Shown piece after piece: positions 26,246-34,437 of a stretch of 39,445 nt of DNA. The notes beneath the pieces were generated by a model. It was not told the origin of the DNA. It did not search any database and was given only the letters and a program-made list of their open reading frames with translations. How positions within the stretch are numbered: the first letter of the stretch is position 1; each line of letters opens with the position of its first letter. A program made the position numbers and the translations under genes. This DNA is from Thermoproteota archaeon (GTDB taxonomy: Archaea > Korarchaeota > Korarchaeia > Korarchaeales > Korarchaeaceae), in the NCBI GenBank assembly GCA_026986575.1, contig JALSOH010000007.1, positions 1 to 39,445 on the forward strand, in the 5' to 3' direction.

Positions 26246-28420
26246 ATGAGGCAGATCCTCTCGATCCTCCTCGTCGCTCTCCTCGCCATCCCAGTTCCCG
26301 CTCCGGCGAAGTCCCAAACCGAGTTACCCACCAAGATAATAGTGAGGATCCACGTCACGAAGCTGTGGCTCGCTGAGAATGCGGACCTCGACATGGGGGG
26401 TAACGATCCCGATCTCTGGCTGTTCACCCTCGCGGAGCAGATCGGACTGGGAAAGAGCGTTAGATCCTTCGGCGAGAGATCGATCGATCCCAAGGACTAC
26501 GATACGGATCAGAACAACAGGTACGATCCGAAAAAGGACAGGACATTGAGCCCGCTGGAGCTGATGGGCGGAAAGGGCGTTCAGGACACGGTGATCTATT
26601 CCAGCGAGCAGTGCAAGCCCGTACGTCTCTTCAACCTCTATTTCAGGATGATAGATTCGGATATTGGAGGGAGCGACAAGTCCAGCTTCTTTGACAAGGT
26701 CGCTAACAAGCTGTCCGGCTACTTGGAGAAGTTCCTCACCAAGGGGGTGAAGTTCATAGTTAGTGGGCTGGTATCCGTAATCGGGAAGCTCTTCGAGAAC
26801 TCCTTCGACCTCGTTGGAGTGGGACGGAAGATGGAGTGGCTTCCCGCAAAGAGATACGAGGTCCTCAGGGGTTCCAGTGGTGGGGACTGGAACCTCGGAC
26901 CCGAGAAGGCGTGGAAGGATGGAGAACTGCCGCCTCCCGGCAAGACATGGGTCTCGGAGGAGACCAGGGTCGATCTCAAGTCAGGTGGGAAGCTCGGCGC
27001 CATAGTGTGGTACAGGCTAGTGGCCTACAACACGGGGGATCTTTGCGCCAGAGCGAAACCCGAGGTGGAGAAGGTCGGCGAGAGCAAGGCTTCGATAGAA
27101 TCGATCGAGGTGAGCAGGGGACTGGAGGCGCGGAAGCTGGTTTTCGAGGTCACCTTCGGGGGTCCCATAGACGAGCTCAACATTGACCTGAGCATCTCCG
27201 TACAGGAAGGAGGCAGGACCGATGTTTACAGGGTGCTGGGCGAGTCAGGTAATCTGAGCTGGAGTGGCGAGGGCCTCAAGATTACAGGAGGGGGGAACAG
27301 ATCCCTGATCGGGGAGTTGAGCGTTGATGCCGCTGAGGTGAATGTGACCTTCGCCTCTCTGGTGGGAGGCGAGATGGTGAGCCGGGCCTCCGTCCTCGCG
27401 AGACTCCCCGGTCCGGACGTAGTTCTGATAGCGAACAGGGTGGACAGGATCGGGCTCGATCCCCTGCTTCACGGCCTGCGGTCGAGAGGACTTGAACTCT
27501 CAATAAGGGGGCCGCCAGGCTCCCTCCAGGGGTTGAGGGAGCTGGCCTCAGAGACGCCGGTCCTGATAGCTGGAGGACCGGACGCCTACGAGGGGGTGGG
27601 TGAGCTGGTGAGGAGGCTGCTTCCCAAGGATGTTGCCGATGCTATGAGGAGGGAGGCCAAGCTGGCTAGAGTCGATTGGCTGGCGGAGAATCCTGTGTAC
27701 ATCGCGGCGGGCCCAGATCGCTACGCTACCCGGTCTATTCTCTCCTCCTTGGTTAGCCTAGTGGTCGACGAGGCCACCAAACACGACAGGAGCCCTCCGG
27801 TGGTGGAGATGGGCCCCGGGATCTTCATGGGAGAGGAGCAGGATCTGGAGGACATCGGGGCGAGTGGCTTCCTCCTCAGCGAGCCGGCTAGGCTCTCGGA
27901 GGTCAACCTGACGTACATGGCGCTCGGGCAGGAGGTCCCGCTACTTGGGGGGAGGGTGACCATTCACGACAGGTGGGTTGAGCTAGAACTGCCTGCCTAC
28001 AGGCCCGATGAACTCATCCTGACGGCCGATCTCGCGGACCTGAGGAACAACAGCGCCACCGTGAGGTTGAAATTCAGGAGCGGCTCCACAGTCCCCTTTC
28101 TCGTCATGAGCAAGGTCTCGGAGGAGCAGGAGGGTCCGCTGTCAAAGACCTTCACCTTAGAGGCCGCCAACCTAGGAACCGTCCGCATGACGCTGCAGTT
28201 CTCCGGCGTCCAAGGGGCGCCACCCTTCATAAGGGTAGAGGCCAGACCCCAGATGTGTCTGATCGAGCCCGGCCTATCCACCCTGGTGGATCTGAGGGTC
28301 GTGGTATCGGAGGAGGCTCCTAAGGGAACCTACACCTTCACCGTCGTCTTCGAGAACTTGGAAGCTGGGGTGTACGAGCCCGTGAATGTGACCGTGGTGG
28401 TCTCGCGCGGGGAGACCTGA
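26246..28420 (+). CDS. Secreted protein with Ca-loop-like N-terminus, Rossmann-like and Ig-like domains
   Basis: This is a 724-residue exported protein of unknown function. A signal peptide occupies 1-23 (SILLVALLAIPVPAPA). Residues 45-100 are rich in Asp, and DTDQNNRYDPKKD (about 86-98) looks like an EF-hand or dockerin calcium loop. A helical segment lies at about 150-185. Residues 388-512 form a domain shared with the protein at 18393-20111: VVLIANRVDRIGLDPLL, LQGLRELASETPVLIAGG and YIAAGPDRYATRSI. That GG then GPDRY-TR pattern recalls archaeal S-layer C-terminal domains. The last 110 residues are Ig-like (APKGTYTFTVVFENL). It is divergently transcribed from the large surface protein, which suggests a shared envelope role. 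Confidence 0.65.
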   Translation: MRQILSILLVALLAIPVPAPAKSQTELPTKIIVRIHVTKLWLAENADLDMGGNDPDLWLFTLAEQIGLGKSVRSFGERSIDPKDYDTDQNNRYDPKKDRTLSPLELMGGKGVQDTVIYSSEQCKPVRLFNLYFRMIDSDIGGSDKSSFFDKVANKLSGYLEKFLTKGVKFIVSGLVSVIGKLFENSFDLVGVGRKMEWLPAKRYEVLRGSSGGDWNLGPEKAWKDGELPPPGKTWVSEETRVDLKSGGKLGAIVWYRLVAYNTGDLCARAKPEVEKVGESKASIESIEVSRGLEARKLVFEVTFGGPIDELNIDLSISVQEGGRTDVYRVLGESGNLSWSGEGLKITGGGNRSLIGELSVDAAEVNVTFASLVGGEMVSRASVLARLPGPDVVLIANRVDRIGLDPLLHGLRSRGLELSIRGPPGSLQGLRELASETPVLIAGGPDAYEGVGELVRRLLPKDVADAMRREAKLARVDWLAENPVYIAAGPDRYATRSILSSLVSLVVDEATKHDRSPPVVEMGPGIFMGEEQDLEDIGASGFLLSEPARLSEVNLTYMALGQEVPLLGGRVTIHDRWVELELPAYRPDELILTADLADLRNNSATVRLKFRSGSTVPFLVMSKVSEEQEGPLSKTFTLEAANLGTVRMTLQFSGVQGAPPFIRVEARPQMCLIEPGLSTLVDLRVVVSEEAPKGTYTFTVVFENLEAGVYEPVNVTVVVSRGET

Positions 28421-28728
28421 CACTCCCAAGGTTGTTGACTCCTCCAAGAGTGTAGTCTGACATTAAAGGTAAAGAGGGGGCGGGAGTAAGAAGGAAGGGA
28501 GGGCCTTGGCCGCCCCCACATCGCATCGGCCTATGGGCCTCCATTCCCCATTCATATCTCAAATCCATATACGATACTCATGTGGCATTCTACATGCGCA
28601 TCATTTATCCTGGGGATGTGCGACCAGGGCCCACTCGCCGCACCGGCGGTGGACTTATAAAATTTTCGGTTCATTTCCGTCGCCGCTGACCGAAGCTGGA
28701 AGGAACGGCGAAAAATGGGTGAGCAGCC
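28421..28728. other. Intergenic region with GC inverted repeat and orphan TATA box
   Basis: No gene is seen. GGGGGCGG (28476-28483) and CCGCCCCC (28510-28517) are a perfect 8-base-pair inverted repeat 55 bases after the upstream stop, a possible terminator. CTTATAAAAT at 28654-28664 is one of the best TATA boxes in the window but leads to no recognised gene. The sequence after it (28665-28710) can fold through TTCGGT/ACCGAA or CGCCG/CGGCG. Confidence 0.35.
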
Positions 28729-29243
28729 TCAGGGGGCCGGAAAGGCCTCCACGGCTGTACCTGGGAGTTCCGGGAGCTTCAGGAAGTGGAGCTCCCTCCT
28801 GCTCCTGTCTATGAAGTACACCTTCCCGTCCTGTCCGCAGAACATTATGCTGTCGCCGAGGTCGATCCTCTTATCCCCGACCACGAGGGTCAGCTCCTCC
28901 ACGTGCCTGAGTCCCGTTGTGACAAGGTTGACCTCCCTGAGTATGGTTCTGATCTCACCGTTCTTGGAGACGGAGACGAGGCTAGACGGCATAGCGTTAC
29001 CGGATGAGAGGTACAGGTTTCCCCTCTCGTCTAGATCGAACTCCCCCGACCAGCGACCAGCTAGGTAGCGTTCGATGAACTCCACCGTGACGTTGAACAC
29101 CATCTCAGCCTCACCCCGTCCGAGACCCTGAGGACATATCCGGGTCCCTCGAAAGAGGTCAGGATGAAGTAGACCCCGCCGTCGGGACCCACCCTCACGG
29201 AGTTGATGGATCCCCAATACCCTCTAGCTTCCGAAGGGGTGTG
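28729..29243 (-). pseudogene. Beta-propeller (NHL/SMP-30-like) gene fragment, frameshifted
   Basis: The minus strand has two consecutive frames that read as one protein. The first gives GYWGSINSVRVGPDGGVYFI and EGPGYVLRVSDG; the second gives LAGRWSGEFDLDERGNLYLS, SLVSVSKNGEIRTIL and DGKVYFIDRSRRELHFLKL. These are blades of a six-bladed propeller with the repeated DxxGxxYF pattern. One extra G in the G4 run at the join (DG-GVRL) would restore the frame. A TAG upstream at 29244-29246 and the lack of a signal peptide or start show that the 5' end is missing too. Confidence 0.65.
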
Positions 29244-29353
29244 CTATAGAGGTCGCCTCAGACCCGTTTAAGCGGCAATCGTCTGTCAAGTGCTCGATGC
29301 AGTCGCCATGATCCCTGACAGGACAAGCTGGCGCTTGGTAGCAGATCGCAGAG

Positions 29354-29361
29354 AATTATAT
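29354..29361 (+). promoter_or_regulatory. TATA box of the aldo/keto reductase gene
   Basis: AATTATAT lies about 30 bases before the ATG pair at 29386 and 29392. It rules out the longer open frame that begins at 29290. Confidence 0.5.
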
Positions 29362-29391
29362 GGGAAGCATCTCCAGAAAGTGGGGATGCCT

Positions 29392-30339
29392 ATGGAGTTT
29401 AGATATCTGGGTGTTTCCGACATAAAGGTCTCGACGGTGGGACTGGGGACTTGGCAGTTCAGCGAGTCCTGGGGAGTGACCAACTACGAGGAAGCGAAGA
29501 GGATCGTAGAGAGGGCCATAGAGGTTGGGATAAACTTCTTCGACACGGCAGCGGTTTACGGCAGGGGGATGAGCGAGACCTTCCTCGGGAAGGCGCTGAA
29601 GGAGCTGGGAGTCAGGGAAGATGTGGTGGTGGCCACGAAGCTTCCGGGGGAGTTCCTGTCGAGGCACGACGTATTCAAGGGGACGAAGAGGTGCCTGGAG
29701 AGGTTAGGGACCAGCTACGTCGATTTGATGCAGGTCCACTGGCCTCCCCTCTGGAACAACTTCCCCACCTGCGAGTACATGCGAGCCTTGGAGGAGCTGA
29801 TGCATCAGGGTGTGGTGAGGTACATAGGGCTCAGCGACTTCCCGGTGGAGCTGGTAGAGTCGGCGTGGTCGTGCCTCTCCACGGAGGACCTGGTGAGCAA
29901 CCAAGTGAGATATAACTTGGTAGAGAGGGATGCAGAGAAGGAGATAATCCCCTATGCTGAGGCCTACGGGCTCAGCATCCTGGCTTGGTCGCCCCTAGCC
30001 AAGGGGGCCCTCACGGGGAAGTACACCCCGGACAACCTACCGGAGTTCAAGGACGTGAGGACCGGCAGCGCGCTCTTCCACCCCGACAACTTCAGGCAGA
30101 TATACGAGGTGGTCAGGCTGCTGAAGGAAGTGGGGGGAAAGCACGGAAAGACGCCCGGCCAGGTGGCCCTGAACTGGCTGCTGACGGCCAGCGATACGGT
30201 GATAGTGATACCAGGTGCCAAGACACCCGAGCAGGTGGAGGAGAACGCTGGAGCGGCTGGCTGGAGGATGAGTTTCGATGAGTGGCTGGAGCTCGAGCAG
30301 GCGAGCTCCAAGGTGAGGATAAGCCGCGTGATCTGGTGA
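29392..30339 (+). CDS. Aldo/keto reductase
   Basis: This is a 315-residue NAD(P)H-dependent TIM-barrel oxidoreductase, cytosolic. The catalytic tetrad can be read: D51 and Y56 in FFDTAAVYGRGMSE, K83 in VVATKLPGE, and H116 in LMQVHWPP. The cofactor region shows LAWSPLAKGALTGKY and VIVIPGAKTPEQVEEN. The length is normal. It acts on aldehydes, ketones or sugars; the substrate is unknown. MEFRYLGVSDIKVSTVGLGTW is the standard N-terminus, so the ATG at 29392 (or the one 6 bases earlier) is the start. It is a single gene between a decayed propeller gene and a secreted glycosidase-like gene. Confidence 0.92.
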   Translation: MEFRYLGVSDIKVSTVGLGTWQFSESWGVTNYEEAKRIVERAIEVGINFFDTAAVYGRGMSETFLGKALKELGVREDVVVATKLPGEFLSRHDVFKGTKRCLERLGTSYVDLMQVHWPPLWNNFPTCEYMRALEELMHQGVVRYIGLSDFPVELVESAWSCLSTEDLVSNQVRYNLVERDAEKEIIPYAEAYGLSILAWSPLAKGALTGKYTPDNLPEFKDVRTGSALFHPDNFRQIYEVVRLLKEVGGKHGKTPGQVALNWLLTASDTVIVIPGAKTPEQVEENAGAAGWRMSFDEWLELEQASSKVRISRVIW

Positions 30340-30591
30340 TAGGAGCTACGGAGGGAGGGAGATATCCCAAGTGCATTGATGAGGGTTCGTGGGAATAGAG
30401 ATGTAGCCCGTGTGGTGCGAGACCCCTGCTCCATATCCCACTGCTCCAATGGGCTTCAGGGGTCGGTATGATCTTGGCACGCGAAGATATCAGATCTTGA
30501 AGATCTGTGGAGCTCGGGCCCCCAAAGAGACCTACTCCCGATTAATCGTTCCATCCATCCAAATAATTTTTAGATTTGGATCTCCCAACAA
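30340..30591. promoter_or_regulatory. Upstream region of the GH99-like gene with a 17-base palindrome
   Basis: No gene is seen. CAGATCTT and AAGATCTG (30491-30507) form a perfect inverted repeat around one G, a size and symmetry typical of a dimeric regulator's operator, 85 bases before the next start. An AT-rich, TATA-like AATAATTTTTAG at 30562-30573 is about 26 bases from the GTG at 30592. Confidence 0.4.
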
Positions 30592-33135
30592 GTGAGCGCT
30601 TCTATGAAGAACTCGCTCGCGCTTTATTTGACCTTGGCTCTCTTATCCTTCCTAATCCTCACCTCCATTATCTTCATTGATTGGGGGCGTACTGAGTCTT
30701 CAGCACCCACCTCCAGCATGGTAACGGCCCCAAATGGATCAGAGGATTCGAGGGATTCGACAAGTTCCACGACTCCCTCAGCGACCACCCGTGGGGCGTC
30801 TGTCGCATCCCCGCCATCATCGCATCCGGGCCCGGATCCCGTCACTGAGTACGCGGAGGAGAGAGGTGCTGGAGAGATCTCAAACCACCTTAGACCTCTT
30901 GGAGCGGATGGCCGATTGGATCCAGAAGATAAAAAGCTGGTGGACTTAATAGCGTCCCTTCCATCCGAAGAGCTGGACGATGACCTCATCAGGACGTTGG
31001 ATGAAGTGGTCTCCGATGGGAGGGTTGATGGGGGTGAGCTCTCCCTGCTGGACGACAGGTACGTCAATCCAGAGCCTCCATCGATCATGAGATTGAGCTT
31101 GATCCCGAGTCGGGTCGTCAACGGGAAGATTTATGGGCTGAGGCTCTCCTTCCAGGTTGCGGATTCTGAGACTCCGATAGCCTCTGCAACACTCGAATGG
31201 ATCCCTTTAAGGTATGGGGGTCTACCGGATAGGGCCTTCCCCAGTGAGGACACTAGGATCCTCCACCTGACGCCCTCCGATGGCGGGTATGGAGATCGGG
31301 TGGAGGAGTTCCACGTAGCGATAACCGATTTCAGGGGCGGCAGGGAGTACGAGATCAGGGTGGAGGTCGAGGACAGGGCCGGAAACAGGCAAGTGACCAC
31401 GATCAAGACCCCCTACATCAGGGAGTACGAGGACGTCGCGGGGCGAGACGGCCAGCTAGTGGGCGCGATTTACTACCCCAAGTACGACCATGGTAGACGA
31501 CGGAAGAGATGCAACGACGCGCCCCTCCTAGGAGAGTATGACCCGGAAAACGATGTGGTCATCTCCAAACACATAGACTGGGCGTCAGGACATGGTGTGG
31601 ACTTCTTCTTGGTCAGCTGGCGGGGTCCCGGTAGTTATGAGGACTCGATTCTGAGGGGCCACATAATGAGGAACCCCTTGGCAGGGAGCATGAGGTTCGC
31701 CGTGCTCTATGAAGCCGACAGGCTGGGTGATCTGGACCCCGCAGAGGCGGGGCAAGTGTTGAGGAACTACATCGACTACCTGAATGGGACGTATTTCAAC
31801 GATCCCCACTACCTCAAAATAGAGGGTAAACCCGTACTGGGGATACATGTTGTGGGAGAGCTGCCAGGGAGCGTTCTAGAGGCCTTATCCGAGTGCAAGG
31901 GGGAATACGACCTCTACCTCGTAAGGAGCCTCGATCACCTCCGGGATCGATCTGAGGCGGCGCGATTGAGGTATTTCGACGGGGTTGTTCTGGGCAGTAC
32001 TCCCGACCTCCTGGGAGCGATGGGGGGTTCCAGCCTAGGCTACCGTGAGTGGCATGCATATCTGATGGCCTCTGGAATCGATTTCATCCCTTCAGTCGCG
32101 CCCCCTCTGGATGACGGAGCAGCGGATGGGGAGAAGGTTTCCTCGAACATTGAGGTGTTTAAGGAGCGGCTCATAAGGGCCCTTCACCATTCCTGGCCTA
32201 GAAAGGTGGTCTTAATATCATCTTTCAACGATTGGGCCAGCTGCAATCCCATAGAGCCCTCTGAGGAGAATGGGATTAGGTACCTAGATGCCGTCCTTGA
32301 GGCTGTGGGGGAATACGAAAGGAGGCAGAGGGGGTTGAGGGGGATAGTATACATCCTCCCCTCCGGGGCGTGCACCGATGCTTGGGAGAGGAGGTACGGA
32401 GACAGGATCTACTTCTACGTCCACGCCAACTTGTCCGATTACAGGGACATGATCGAGAGGGATTTCTCTCTGATAAGCGAGAATTACGACACGGTCATCG
32501 TGATCATTCCGGCTGATGACACTGAGCTCTTCCTACACAACCTCAAAGTCATCAGCGATATTGCCAGCGAGCACTCCCTGCGAGTCCTCTGGGGCATTTT
32601 CCCGAAAGAAAAGTACGGGATCGAGGAGAGCTACCTGAGGTCGGGGACCGCCATGAACGAGCTGGTGATAGAGCTAATGGAGTACCTCTCATCCCTCGAT
32701 TCGACATGGAAGGTGGCCGTGTGGTACGGCTGGGAGGGAAGGCAGGATTATAGGGAAATACTCCACTTCTATCGCAATCTACCCGAAGATCTGAAGGAGG
32801 GATTTGCTATCTGGCTAGATGAGGAGTATGCTTCGGTATTAAACGGATTAGCAACCGTCGAGCCCGGTTTCTTCGTGGTAACCGAACTGTACAGTGGAGA
32901 GGAGATAGCGAGGTACTCTGGGAGGTTTGAGCGCCAGGTGGTGATCACCGGGCACGAGGCAGGCAGTGCGGGGGATTGGTTGAAGGGGATATGTCCCCTG
33001 TTGAGGTCGATCAGAACGTCTTATGTCGGTATATGGATGTTCTACGACAGGGGAGATGGATCAGGAGAGAGTTACGGAGCCTATTTCCCGGGTGAGGGAC
33101 TGGCAGATCCATGGGACTGTATTAAAGGGGGATAA
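30592..33135 (+). CDS. Membrane-anchored extracellular protein with GH99/WbsX-like barrel
   Basis: This is an 847-residue exported protein. An N-terminal signal anchor (about 7-29) is followed by a Ser/Thr/Pro linker (34-80). Then comes an acidic helical region with LGADGRLDPEDKKLVDL and VSDGRVDGGELSLLD, which resemble calcium-binding EF-like loops, and an Ig-like domain (165-275). Residues 285-575 resemble GH99-type barrels: GAIYYPKYDHG, LLGEYDPENDVVISKHIDWA, DFFLVSWRGPGSYEDS and VVLISSFNDWASCNPIEPS. The last 260 residues are another domain, possibly a second barrel, ending FYDRGDGSGESYGAYFPG. Function is probably polysaccharide processing at the cell surface; this is inference. A tail fragment of a second copy lies at 11673-11822. 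GTG at 30592 is chosen for its TATA spacing; an ATG four codons on is possible. Confidence 0.7.
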   Translation: MSASMKNSLALYLTLALLSFLILTSIIFIDWGRTESSAPTSSMVTAPNGSEDSRDSTSSTTPSATTRGASVASPPSSHPGPDPVTEYAEERGAGEISNHLRPLGADGRLDPEDKKLVDLIASLPSEELDDDLIRTLDEVVSDGRVDGGELSLLDDRYVNPEPPSIMRLSLIPSRVVNGKIYGLRLSFQVADSETPIASATLEWIPLRYGGLPDRAFPSEDTRILHLTPSDGGYGDRVEEFHVAITDFRGGREYEIRVEVEDRAGNRQVTTIKTPYIREYEDVAGRDGQLVGAIYYPKYDHGRRRKRCNDAPLLGEYDPENDVVISKHIDWASGHGVDFFLVSWRGPGSYEDSILRGHIMRNPLAGSMRFAVLYEADRLGDLDPAEAGQVLRNYIDYLNGTYFNDPHYLKIEGKPVLGIHVVGELPGSVLEALSECKGEYDLYLVRSLDHLRDRSEAARLRYFDGVVLGSTPDLLGAMGGSSLGYREWHAYLMASGIDFIPSVAPPLDDGAADGEKVSSNIEVFKERLIRALHHSWPRKVVLISSFNDWASCNPIEPSEENGIRYLDAVLEAVGEYERRQRGLRGIVYILPSGACTDAWERRYGDRIYFYVHANLSDYRDMIERDFSLISENYDTVIVIIPADDTELFLHNLKVISDIASEHSLRVLWGIFPKEKYGIEESYLRSGTAMNELVIELMEYLSSLDSTWKVAVWYGWEGRQDYREILHFYRNLPEDLKEGFAIWLDEEYASVLNGLATVEPGFFVVTELYSGEEIARYSGRFERQVVITGHEAGSAGDWLKGICPLLRSIRTSYVGIWMFYDRGDGSGESYGAYFPGEGLADPWDCIKGG

Positions 33136-33390
33136 CTGGCACTGGGCCGTGCCCCACCCAAGACGATCAGGCCTCGGAGGTCTCATTTCTGCTTTCAGGT
33201 GCCCCTCCCTCTCAAGTCATATCGCTCTTAGAACGTTGAAACCCTCTCCTGTCACCTAGAATCGGGAAAACCCCATGAGGGCCTATGCCTCCGGGGCGTG
33301 CAACTTCGTCCCGTCAAAAGCGTGCAATCTCTTGGAATTTCCGGGAAACAGGATTAAATATTGGTCACTCTGGCCCAAAACGGTGGTGTA
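33136..33390. other. Intergenic region and promoter ahead of the CARF operon
   Basis: No gene is seen in these 255 bases. TTAAATA at 33354-33360 is a TATA candidate whose predicted transcript start (about 33384) lies just before the TTG at 33391. Confidence 0.4.
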
Positions 33391-33990
33391 TTGTCCATAG
33401 GACTCGTGACCACGGTGGTAGGTTTACTGGTGGATTCGGTAGAGGTCGTGAGGCTCGGGAAGGAGCTGAAGGGCTACCTGTCGAGGAGGAAGAGTTCCGA
33501 TGAGAGGATAGACATACCAAGCGACCAGGAGGACAGGATGAAATCCCTCATCGGTGGTGTGATCGGATCAAAGCTGGTGGACGCTTTCATATCCTACGTG
33601 GAGAGCGGCGACCCAGGTCCGATGATGGAGGTCATAGATGGGGTGGAGAGGAGAAAGGAAGTGAGCGCATCCATCGACGTGATAGGCAGGAACCCTGAAG
33701 TCATGTACAGGAGGCAGTTCGGCAGGGATCCCGACTACATCTATAAGTACGTTCCAGATCAGGGTGGTTTGAGCGTAAAGGAATTCCCTCTGGTAGCGTT
33801 CAGCTCGGCGAAGTTTCTGGAATTGATAAACAACCTGCATCCTTCCGCCAAGAAGAGGCTCATCCTCTCGGCACCCGTGATCTTGGGATTTCAGATAGGT
33901 CAGCTCGTGGGAACCACGGCAAAGTTCTATCCCCTGCACCTAGTGAGGGAATCCGGTTACGCCGAGGTTAGCCCCGTCGTCAGGTACTGA
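33391..33990 (+). CDS. Membrane protein with SAVED/CARF-like C-terminal half
   Basis: This is a 199-residue protein from the TTG at 33391 (a TTG ten codons earlier overlaps the promoter). A transmembrane helix lies at the very N-terminus (SIGLVTTVVGLLVDSV), followed by a basic stretch (LGKELKGYLSRRK). The C-terminal 90 residues alternate strands and helices, and LILSAPVILGFQIGQLVG followed by FYPLHLVRESGYAEVSPVV strongly recalls the last strand-helix-strand of SAVED domains, which sense cyclic nucleotides in CBASS and CRISPR systems. The middle (about 65-125) contains DVIGRNPEVMYRRQFGRDP and is unassigned. It is first in an operon with a Csx1-like nuclease whose start is 9 bases after its stop. 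Function as a membrane sensor or effector is inference. Confidence 0.55.
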   Translation: MSIGLVTTVVGLLVDSVEVVRLGKELKGYLSRRKSSDERIDIPSDQEDRMKSLIGGVIGSKLVDAFISYVESGDPGPMMEVIDGVERRKEVSASIDVIGRNPEVMYRRQFGRDPDYIYKYVPDQGGLSVKEFPLVAFSSAKFLELINNLHPSAKKRLILSAPVILGFQIGQLVGTTAKFYPLHLVRESGYAEVSPVVRY

Positions 33991-33999
33991 GGCGATGCC

Positions 34000-34437
34000 A
34001 TGTCCCACGTCCTAGTCCACGTGGCTGGGGACACCCTGCTGAGGGGATCGAGGAAACTCTACGAGGTTAGGGCGCCTGGACGAAAATCCATTCGGTTGAG
34101 GGCTTCATCCACCGCACTGCCCGTCTCCATGGAGGCGCTGGGCAGGGGGAAGGCCGACCCGGGCAAGCTCAAGATGATCGTTCCCCTCCCCCACTCCCTC
34201 GTAACCCACGCCGAGAAGTTTTGGAGGCTCCCAAGGATGGGGGAAGGAGTGGAGGAGTGGATCCTAGACGCGACCCGGAGACTAGTGGTCGAATTCCCGA
34301 GGCTACTCGTCAAGGACGTGAATGAGGAGTTACCGGGGGACTTCGGAGGCCTGCTTGACGGCTCTCCTCTATCTTGGCTAGGGTGGTCCAAGTCAGGGGC
34401 ACCTTCACCCTGCCTCTGGAGGACGGGACTGGCGTGA
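34000..34437 (+). CDS. CARF-like N-terminal part of a Csx1/MJ1666-type protein
   Basis: This 145-codon frame starts at an ATG preceded by GGCGAT. It resembles the N-terminal Rossmann (CARF) part of Csx1-type proteins: HVLVHVAGDTLLRGSRKLYEV, ASSTALPVSM and MIVPLPHSLVTHAEKF. CARF domains bind cyclic oligoadenylate made by type III CRISPR complexes. After about residue 122 (FGGLLDG) the sequence no longer looks like protein, and the sense continues in the next frame from about 34374. Either a frameshift splits one gene of about 650 codons, or two proteins form a split receptor. It follows the SAVED-like gene by 9 bases. Confidence 0.6.
   Translation: MSHVLVHVAGDTLLRGSRKLYEVRAPGRKSIRLRASSTALPVSMEALGRGKADPGKLKMIVPLPHSLVTHAEKFWRLPRMGEGVEEWILDATRRLVVEFPRLLVKDVNEELPGDFGGLLDGSPLSWLGWSKSGAPSPCLWRTGLA

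Noticed and set aside
33285-33360. A shared 15-base word (CCTCCGGGGCGTGCA) with the GH99-like gene as a sign of another remnant
   Set aside because: The similarity ends after the 15 bases and the flanking translation does not match.
34357-34437. Programmed -1 frameshifting joining the two Csx1-like frames
   Set aside because: No slippery heptamer or clear downstream pseudoknot is visible in the overlap, so a plain frameshift, an assembly indel or two genes are simpler explanations.
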